Shown here: positions 57,291 to 64,000 of the stretch, one piece after another
Position numbering within the stretch: the stretch's first letter is position 1
How the letters are laid out: every line of letters starts with the position of its first letter
NCBI GenBank assembly: GCA_003008705.1
Contig: PDUO01000009.1
Span: 124,001-188,000, forward strand
DNA: 64,000 nucleotides
Source of the DNA: Pezicula radicicola
Lineage: Eukaryota > Ascomycota > Leotiomycetes > Helotiales > Dermateaceae
Reading direction: 5' to 3'
Program-made: the position numbers and the translations under genes
The notes under the pieces: generated by a model
What the model was told of the DNA's origin: nothing
Databases searched by the model: none
The model's input: the letters and a program-made list of their open reading frames with translations, nothing else

Positions 57291-59408
57291 ATGTTCGCTT
57301 CCAAAGGCCTCTTCTCGGAAGCAAAGGTCCCATGTCCTCATAAGAGCCAGTGCAACCTTCCAAATTGCATCTTTTGGCACCCTGTGGATGGGCAGGCCCA
57401 TGTGGTCAAGGCTGCTACAGCCAGTAACGAGAATCATGTTGATCTCAACTCTGGTGACGATCAGGATGGTCAGCGAAAGCGCCTGAAAATTGAAGTTGAG
57501 GACACCGAGTCAGCTACTCAGAGCAGTGTTAAGCCGACATCTACCCCATCTACTATAAAGCCACCAGAGAGCAATTCCACGTTTAAGTCCTCATCCTTAC
57601 ACCGTCCAATTTCTCCACCACCACTAAGACGCAAACTCCAAGAAAAAATTATTCAGGTTAAGCAATCCGATCCACCTCAGAAGGTTCAATCCAATACTAT
57701 CTCTGCTCAATCAAAGCTGAAGTCCGAAGTCAAGCCTCCAGTTAAAGCACCCGAGAAGACAGAGGGACTGAACCCTCGAGTTCTTAAGAATGGAGCTCCA
57801 GCCAGTCATGACATGAGATTCAGACTGTTGAGAGCTCTTCATGAGCAATTTGTTCGACTGAACTCAGAGCTGAAGAAAGATGCCAACGACGAAGAAGAAA
57901 AGTTGGTGTTTTCGGACCAAGAGCTTATCAAAAAGGCCTTAGACATAGAAGAAAATGCTACAGCTGTGGCCTCTATTTACTCCAACGTGGTCAAGAATAA
58001 CATTCTCTCTTATAAGCGTATGACAGTGGGACAATGGAAGGAAGAACGCATAAAGGACATTGCTCAACAGAAAGCCCTCCAAACAGCCGCACAGTCAAGC
58101 TCGCCGTTTACAAAGCCTCTCGAGCCCCCGAAACCCATAGAGACCGGACTAAGTCATGATGAAGAGCTCGCTCTTCTTCCAAGACTCTACACTTCAACAG
58201 TATGTCTTTCAAAGCACGGATACGTTAATACTATTCCTTCAGATACGGATATTGAACAAGCAAAAAGCGGCATAGAAGCTGCCAAAGGATGGGAAGTCTG
58301 TGATAGATGCAAGAGTCGATTCCAGGTGTTCCCAGACCGTCGAGAGGAAGATGGTGCTCTTTCTTCTGGTGGCCCTTGCACGTATCACTTCGGTAAACCA
58401 TTCTGGCAAGACCGCTCAGCCACTGATCCCAAAGGAACCAAGCGAGAGAAAAAGTATCGGTGCTGTGGAGAGGCGATGGGAGATTCACCTGGATGCGCTA
58501 AATCCGATTCTCACGTTTTCAAGATATCAGAAGTGAAGAGGTTAGCAGCAGTGTTAAATTTCATCCAAACGCCACCAAACGCGAATGCTCCGCCAGAAAA
58601 GCCAATTTGTATTGATGGAGAAATGGGGTATACGGTCTACGGACTAGAACTCATCCGACTTACTGCAACTTCTTGGCCTAGTGGTGAAGAGTTATTCGAT
58701 GTGCTGGTCCGACCAATGGGCAGCATATTGGACCTCAACTCTCGCTGGTCAGGAGTGTGGCCAAAAGACATGGCAGAAGCTATACCCTGGGAGGCGGCAC
58801 CAGACAAATCCCAATCCAAATCAGACGGTAAGAATCGCAAACTCCGCATTGTATCCTCTCCAGTAGCTGCTCGAGACCTCCTTCTTAGCCATATTTCACC
58901 TCATACACCCATAATCGGCCATGGTCTTGAAAATGATCTCAACGCAGTGCGCCTTGTGCACCCAACAATAGTCGACACAGCCCTCCTCTACCCTCACAAG
59001 GCTGGACTCCCATACCGCAACGGCCTCAAAATGCTCATGGAAACTCATCTCAACCGCCAGATCCAAGTCACATCCAACGTCGATGGAAAGATCATAGGCC
59101 ATGACAGCAAAGAAGATGCGAATGCAGCAGGTGATCTGGTACGGCATTCAGTAGGGAATGAATGGGCTAAGATGAAGAGAGAAGGGTGGAAGTTGATCGG
59201 AGGAGCATTTTTACTGCCCACGCCGAAAGAGACACCACTTTTTAATATTGAGGATGTACCAAGAGGACCGAAGGCTTCGAGATTGACAGTGGAGGAGTTA
59301 GAGAGAGATCCTACCGTTGCACCGCCCCCGAAGAGGGTATTGTCAGGCAAGCAGGTTGGGGAGAAGAGGTCGAGAGAGGACCTTGAGGAGGGTGAGCTTA
59401 ACTATTAA
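57291..59408 (+). CDS. REX3: RNA 3'-5' exonuclease, REX3/REXO1 type
   Basis: Intronless, 705 aa. N-terminal CCCH-like finger CPHKSQCNLPNCIFWH (C-x6-C-x4-C-x3-H), then a long basic/Ser-Pro linker, and a helical middle region (FRLLRALHEQFVRLNSELKK). A Cys cluster follows: EVCDRCKSRFQVF, GPCTYHFGKP, YRCCGEAMGDSPGCAKSDSH. The DEDDh exonuclease domain occupies about residues 440-640: CIDGEMGYTVYGLELIRLTA (DxE), TPIIGHGLENDLNAVRLVHP (second Asp), PYRNGLKMLMETHLNRQIQ, and DSKEDANAAGDLVRHSVGNE, with His/Asp ligands. Members trim RNase MRP RNA and other structured RNAs in the nucleus. The REX3 name comes from the finger plus domain order. The start is the first ATG, 14 codons before the CCCH. Confidence 0.9.
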   Translation: MFASKGLFSEAKVPCPHKSQCNLPNCIFWHPVDGQAHVVKAATASNENHVDLNSGDDQDGQRKRLKIEVEDTESATQSSVKPTSTPSTIKPPESNSTFKSSSLHRPISPPPLRRKLQEKIIQVKQSDPPQKVQSNTISAQSKLKSEVKPPVKAPEKTEGLNPRVLKNGAPASHDMRFRLLRALHEQFVRLNSELKKDANDEEEKLVFSDQELIKKALDIEENATAVASIYSNVVKNNILSYKRMTVGQWKEERIKDIAQQKALQTAAQSSSPFTKPLEPPKPIETGLSHDEELALLPRLYTSTVCLSKHGYVNTIPSDTDIEQAKSGIEAAKGWEVCDRCKSRFQVFPDRREEDGALSSGGPCTYHFGKPFWQDRSATDPKGTKREKKYRCCGEAMGDSPGCAKSDSHVFKISEVKRLAAVLNFIQTPPNANAPPEKPICIDGEMGYTVYGLELIRLTATSWPSGEELFDVLVRPMGSILDLNSRWSGVWPKDMAEAIPWEAAPDKSQSKSDGKNRKLRIVSSPVAARDLLLSHISPHTPIIGHGLENDLNAVRLVHPTIVDTALLYPHKAGLPYRNGLKMLMETHLNRQIQVTSNVDGKIIGHDSKEDANAAGDLVRHSVGNEWAKMKREGWKLIGGAFLLPTPKETPLFNIEDVPRGPKASRLTVEELERDPTVAPPPKRVLSGKQVGEKRSREDLEEGELNY

Positions 59409-60008
59409 TGGCGGTGAGAAGCAGTCCAGCTGAAAATATTTATATTGGGGACAGAATAAGCTTTTGAGCTACTAGAGAGGGTGGCTCGTCAATGAAGTCT
59501 TCATCACTTCATGCTTACAAAGAGTAGACTTCGTTGGCAGAAGGCTCGAGGAACCACAACATCGTGGACAACTCGTTTAGTCTATCTATAGACACATGTA
59601 TCACATAGACGACATGGATTTTACAAGGAGAATCCAAAACATCATCAACTAGACCGCTGATCCACCAATTAGTATCAGTTTCCCACAATATCCTGGTAGT
59701 TGAGAGGTGTAATATTAGTACCAGTCTCTACAGCTCAGTGCATTACTCAACTACAAATGACATGCCATGGCACTCTGATCTGTCAAGAGAATTGCTTTGA
59801 GGAGTTTCATTACATTCATTTCTGAGCTATATCCCAAAGATAGCGTACAAGCCATCCTGTTCCTTTGCCCACCATAACGCCTGTAGCTTTTCGAGGCCAG
59901 ATGTTCTAAGAGAATTCCCTTGTCCTTTGACATTTGCTCTGATCTTATCTAGGCGCTTATTACTGAAAAGTGCCATCACAAACATGCATTATCCTTCATG
60001 CTTGTCCC
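59409..60008. other. Intergenic between convergent genes
   Basis: 600 bp, 3' flanks of REX3-like and RFC5. Nothing recognised. Confidence 0.5.
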
Positions 60009-61176
60009 TCAAAATTCCATAGCCATCAGGTACTCCTCCAGTATCCTCATAAACTTAGCCACAAAAGCCTCCAAATGGAAGATAACTTTCGTGCCCATCC
60101 GAATTCTATGTTCGTAGAATGCTGACCATCTGATAACATCCGCCTTTAGTGCATCATCGATCTTCTCAATGAGTTTGAAAGTCAAGGTCTTGAGAATTGT
60201 GGTTGGAGGGATGCAATGTGTCAGGAGATCGTAGAGTTTGGCTCGGACTTGGAGAATGCGTGCCGGAGAATGCTCTTCCATAATTTCGTTGGCCACAGTT
60301 GATATTAAAGCCTCCCAATCTGGAGGTGGTATTGGTGTCGTGTCTGTCACTTTCTCACTGTGGTGTAATTTTAGTATCCCTCCCTTGAAAATCCTTGTGA
60401 AACTAAGACTCACTTCTGCGCATGAACAGCTTCATACATCAGCAACGCCCTCCTCAAATTCCTGCCACTCTCCTTCGCAATCCTCGAATTCAGCTCCTTT
60501 GCAATCGGCCATCCCTCTTTCTTCCCGCTCTTTTCCAGCACTTGACATATCTCACCCTCAGTTGGAGCAGCAACCCTCACCAAGAGTGTTCTACTACGAA
60601 TAGGCGCAATAATATTTGCTGTGCTATTCGCTAACAAGATCAACCTTAAATTCGGACTGTATTTCTCCATCGTTCTCCTCAATGCTGCTTGTGCATCACG
60701 CGTTAGATGATCCGCCTCATTAATAACAACCACTTTGAACCTCTGCCTTGCCCCCTGATCAACCTGCTGTGTCTGCGCTACCTCCTTCAGAAGATCCTGT
60801 ACGACCACCCTGTCATAGTTTCCGACATCAGAAGGTGTAATTTCAAGGTGGTAGACGGAAGATACGATGTTAAATTCGAGTTTGCGGTTGGATGTCGTTT
60901 GGAAAATTCGTGAATCGATTTTGATCTTTTCCACGCCTGGTCCATAGAGTTCTTTGAGTGTGGCTACGATTCGTGTCTTTTTGCCTGCGCCTGAAGGTCC
61001 GTAGACCAGGAGATGGGGGAAGTCTCCACTTTGGGCCTATTTTGAATGTGTGAGTTTGGAGGAGGGGAATTGGGAGGAGAAAGTAGTACCAGAGAGCGTA
61101 GACGTTCAGAGAGATCCTTGTGGTATGTTAGTGCATCTAGAGACCTTGGTCTATGTTTGTCGACAAGAAGAGCCAT
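60009..61176 (-). CDS. RFC5: Replication factor C subunit Rfc5 (human RFC3 orthologue)
   Basis: Three exons 61176-61090, 61036-60414, 60357-60009 (352 aa), introns 53 and 56 nt. Clamp-loader AAA+ features: VDKHRPRSLDALTYHKDLSE; Walker A GPSGAGKKTR (the Rfc5 variant with KK); LEFNIVSSVYHLEITPSDVG; VVVQDLLKEVAQTQQVDQG; Walker B VVVINEADHLTRDAQAALRR; MEKYSPNLRLILLANSTANI; SRT in place of the SRC arginine-finger motif (PIRSRTLLVRV); then the C-terminal collar DVIRWSAFYEHRIRMGTKVI. Rfc5 with Rfc1-4 loads PCNA. Length and motif set match yeast Rfc5 closely. Confidence 0.94.
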
Positions 61177-61367
61177 TTTGAATTATGGTTTGGTAACTGT
61201 TGATGCTGAATTGGAGGTTTGTATTTTGTATGTATGTACAGTATGACGAGACGCGCTTTCTCAATGAGGAAGCGCGTTTCTTCGTGTAGAGTGATCACGC
61301 TTCCTCGTCTAGAGTGACGACGCACGTAACGGAGAGTGGTCCGAGTTTCTCATGAGGCTTGAGTGAA

Positions 61368-62260
61368 CTTATCTCATAAATCAGACTCTATTTCGATAAT
61401 TCACTTTATCGCTTATTATAACCAACCAATCAGAGCGCGACAAAGCGAATTCTCGATAGAGAGTCTGAGGAAGTTTGGTTCCGATTTTGGTGTAACTTTC
61501 TTTGATTTCTTAATTTTCGACCTCTATTTTCAACAATATACTTTACTAATTAAACTAACTCCAAATTTAATAATAGTAGGCTTATTTAAAAGCTCTCCTT
61601 CTACTCTATTTATCTAATTAACCAAGAAGCTAATATTTTATAGATAAACTAGGGCCCAGAGCCTCTGCGCAGCCCGAATCAATGCCTCCTAGAGCCACGA
61701 ATTACACTACCCGCACTACCCGTACTACCCGCATTACCCGTATAATACCGCACTACCTACCTACTTCGACTACCCCCTCCGAATTAATAAAATATAAGGA
61801 TAGTAATTAATTAATTAATTGTCTAAGGATCGTATAGGCTCGGAGACTATCAGAGTATATATATATAGTCGTGTATATGGTTGTATTATAGAGATCGAGG
61901 GGGGGGGGGTGAAATTATAGTTTTACCCAACGAAACTAGGGAAACGATACTATGTTTACAACGATGTACTTCTACCTAAAGTTGATAGTATAAGTATTTT
62001 AAATATATATTAATCGAAAGAGAAGAACCTACTTTATATTTACAATAGGACACGGGAATATAATTAATACTATAGAAATAGTTATTTAATAAAAGATATA
62101 AATTTTTAATTTTGCCTAACGGCTTTACACTAAAATTGGAACCAAACTTCCTCAGACGCTTCGCCAGAGATTTGCCCTTCCTTCTGTATTTGGTTTAGCT
62201 TACTCTCGCTTAATAAATCTACGGTAATTCTCTGGCGTGCCGTCTGATTTATGAGATAAG
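61368..62260. mobile_element. Non-autonomous element bounded by inverted repeats (MITE-like)
   Basis: A 19-bp perfect inverted repeat (CTTATCTCATAAATCAGAC) at 61368-61386 and 62242-62260 bounds about 890 bp. Inside lies a second inverted pair of 33 bp at 61463-61495 and 62125-62157 with only two mismatches, both A in the right arm against G in the left. Interior AT-rich with homopolymer (G run near 61900) and no coding frame. Target-site duplications could not be fixed. Likely a DNA-transposon derivative, type unknown. Confidence 0.6.
61705..61740. repeat. Imperfect 9-bp tandem repeat (CTACCCGCA type)
   Basis: Four units of about 9 bp (CTACCCGCA/CTACCCGTA/ATTACCCG) inside the MITE-like element. 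Not telomeric. Confidence 0.6.
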
Positions 62261-63546
62261 AGTGAACCTCTATTTTCTCATCCGCTTCGCATCCCAACTA
62301 CAAAAGCGGTCTCCAATCGCATCACCATTCAGAACTTCATCACTCCCAGCTCGAAGAGAGTTCATTATTCGCTGCCATTATGAGTTACGACCTTGATTGC
62401 CGAAAGGCAAAATGCACACGTCCCCCTTGGCTGCGAGGCCCTGAGACACGCTTACAATAAACGATATACTTCAAGCTTAGAGGCAAAAGCAATATTTGAG
62501 TTATTAATTTATTTTTCCTCATGCTGTTCTTCAGCTTGTCCCGGCAGCCAAAAGTCTGGGATGCAATAATCAATATTGTCTGCATACACGAAACCCAAAT
62601 TCGGCATTGCCCCGATACAGTATGTCCAGCAGCCACGACTTGCAGATGTCTGGCACATCATTGCTGTTTGAATTCCCACCATACTTAGACGTATCTTACG
62701 GATACGAAGGTTTTAGCAAGAGTCTTGAATCAAAAGACTACTCAGCAACGTCAGCTACAACTTGGCAGCGCCTATTACTTAAGAGTTATCACACGCGGCT
62801 ATTCTTGTCCCACCAAGACTTACTTTACCCTGACGTTTGAGACGTTTTAACTATCAGATGAACCTACAAAGTAACACGCTAGGTACAGTAATGATTCCTC
62901 TAACAGTGCCTAGGTACTGTACTATTTTAGTTAAGTATTTAGAGTTGGTTGCCGTGCCGTTCGTGTCGAGAGTTGGTGAGTTTTAACTTTGGCCAACAAG
63001 CCATCGTACTCTACAGTAGTCGATGGCTGGCTATGTCCGCTATAGCCCGGTACTTTTGAAAAATACTCTTCATCGTTTACAGTATGTGAATTGACCGCAA
63101 GTTTTGCCAGATTTGGGCCCATCGCTTCAAAATATTGAGCACTCGTTGATATAGAATTCCAGAAATGCTCTGTCACTATCTTTCATATGCAGTGGAACAG
63201 ATTACCGTATCTTGGTACTTGGGCATGCTAGTATTTCGTCGAATTACGAATATGATGATGGGTTGATGGGATACCGGCATACCATTCTCCCCGGGAAAGC
63301 TTTCCCATAGCTTGTAGCGGGCACACCAGCAGGCACGATATCGCTATTCCGTCCGTGCCATTGGCTAGTATGTGGCTGCATCCCTACCCAAGCATGCTGG
63401 GTCCTGCAGCTAGCCGACGACCCTCTAGCTGCTGCTACCTACAGACACTTTGCAAATTTGATGCGAGTACCAAGTAACGCCATATATGGAAGACGCAGCC
63501 TCTTCCACCTCCACAATATGCATTCGCTCAACTTCTGCCACGTACA
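62261..63546. other. Intergenic, no gene seen
   Basis: About 1.3 kb. A short plus-strand frame at 62622-62840 starts with ATG but has no recognisable content. The right part is the CFEM gene promoter. Confidence 0.45.
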
Positions 63547-64000
63547 ATGTTGCTCCATGGAGCAGTTTTCCTTGCCTATGCTACAATAGTAAATGCTCTT
63601 GATCTAACACAAATCATCACAGAGATTCCAATTTGTGCAGTAAGTGTCTTCAAATATCTATCACTTAAATCAGTAGTCCTTGTGCCCAGTTTCTTCTACA
63701 TTGTACATGGCTAATGTTATATGATAAGTTAAACTGTAGTATAACTTCACTAACGACGACCTCTCCAGCATGCGGCCTCTCAGCACCAGATGCTACATGT
63801 CTATGCTCTAATACTACTCTACAACTTTCGATTTCCACTTGTGTCCAAGGAGTGTGCAATTTTACCGAGCAACTACGTATATATTCCCACACTTTAAGAT
63901 CCATGTTGGAAGATGCTAAATTGCCGCAGAGGTTGCCGAAGCGAACAACAACTTATGTCCAGATCGAAGGATTGAAAGTTGTGGTCTACAAGCAGTTTGG
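63547..64000 (+). CDS. CFEM-domain secreted or membrane protein, 5' part (runs off the right edge)
   Basis: The gene is split by introns and cut by the window. Exon 1, 63547-63639, encodes a signal peptide and the first CFEM residues (MLLHGAVFLAYATIVNALDL, then TQIITEIPICA). A later exon reads CGLSAPDATCLCSNTTL and LSISTCVQGVCNFTEQL (TGC at 63771), the typical CFEM Cys-x-Cys and following cysteines. A probable intron 63877-63929 (branch TGCTAAA) leads to QVAEANNNLCPDRRIESCGL, which would supply the last CFEM cysteine. The stretch between 63640 and 63770 is unclear: one acceptor (63689) keeps the frame with an unusual insert, others do not. CFEM domains occur in Pth11-like GPCRs, GPI proteins and heme-binding proteins; the class cannot be told without the 3' part. 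Confidence 0.6.

Noticed and set aside
62622..62840. Plus-strand 72-codon ATG frame.
   Set aside because: No homology sense, no splice partners, near the inverted-repeat element; likely chance.

Overview
This window is nuclear DNA of a filamentous ascomycete (Pezizomycotina). The genes have short introns of about 45-270 nt with GT..AG ends and CTAAC/CTGAC-like branch sites. The gene content is fungal: a PHO81/NUC-2 SPX protein, an Ies4-like protein, Vid30/Gid1, a 2EXR protein, a TRI12-type MFS transporter, a Zn2Cys6 regulator and a CFEM protein. A leotiomycete (Helotiales-like) source is my guess from overall sequence feel; it is not proven. No rRNA, tRNA or CRISPR array was recognised.

Layout. 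1-1.1 kb: 5' half of a PHO81/NUC-2 gene (minus) whose start codon appears to be split by an intron. 2.3-3.8 kb: CUE-domain protein (minus). 4.7-5.7 kb: Ies4-like INO80 subunit (plus). 7.1-9.9 kb: Gid1/Vid30 (plus, 8 exons). 11.3-11.6 kb: small Gln-rich protein (minus). 12.9-14.0 kb: Sam35/metaxin-like protein (plus). 14.9-19.5 kb: sugar-acid neighbourhood with a DHDPS-family aldolase, a Cys-rich reading frame broken by one TAG, an amidohydrolase-2 lactonase and a MetX-like alpha/beta hydrolase. 19.5-22.5 kb: decayed Ty1/copia remnant and other degenerate sequence. 22.6-23.4 kb: glycogen-binding (CBM48/AMPK1-type) Ser-rich protein. 25.4-36.6 kb: catabolic-looking cluster with an MFS transporter, an amidohydrolase, a beta-hydroxyacid dehydrogenase, an alpha/beta hydrolase whose catalytic serine codon is now a stop, a shortened carbamoylase-like M20 protein lacking expected active-site residues, and a Zn2Cys6 regulator. 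36.6-41.3 kb and 42.8-47.3 kb: long gene-poor AT-rich stretches with decayed coding scraps. 41.3-42.8 kb: HAD phosphatase. 47.4-61.2 kb: dense housekeeping block with an unknown membrane protein, NHP2, QCR8 and PHB1 (head-to-head), a 2EXR protein, a DUF676 lipase, a REX3-type exonuclease and RFC5. 61.4-62.3 kb: non-autonomous element with terminal inverted repeats. 63.5 kb to the end: start of a secreted or membrane CFEM protein.

How genes fit together. The 25-37 kb block has the parts list of a regulated catabolic cluster (uptake or efflux, ring/amide hydrolysis, oxidation, regulator), but two of its enzymes look broken, so it may be decaying. QCR8 and PHB1, both mitochondrial inner-membrane proteins, share a 206-bp bidirectional promoter. 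The aldolase and lactonase around 15-18 kb could act in one non-phosphorylative sugar-acid route.
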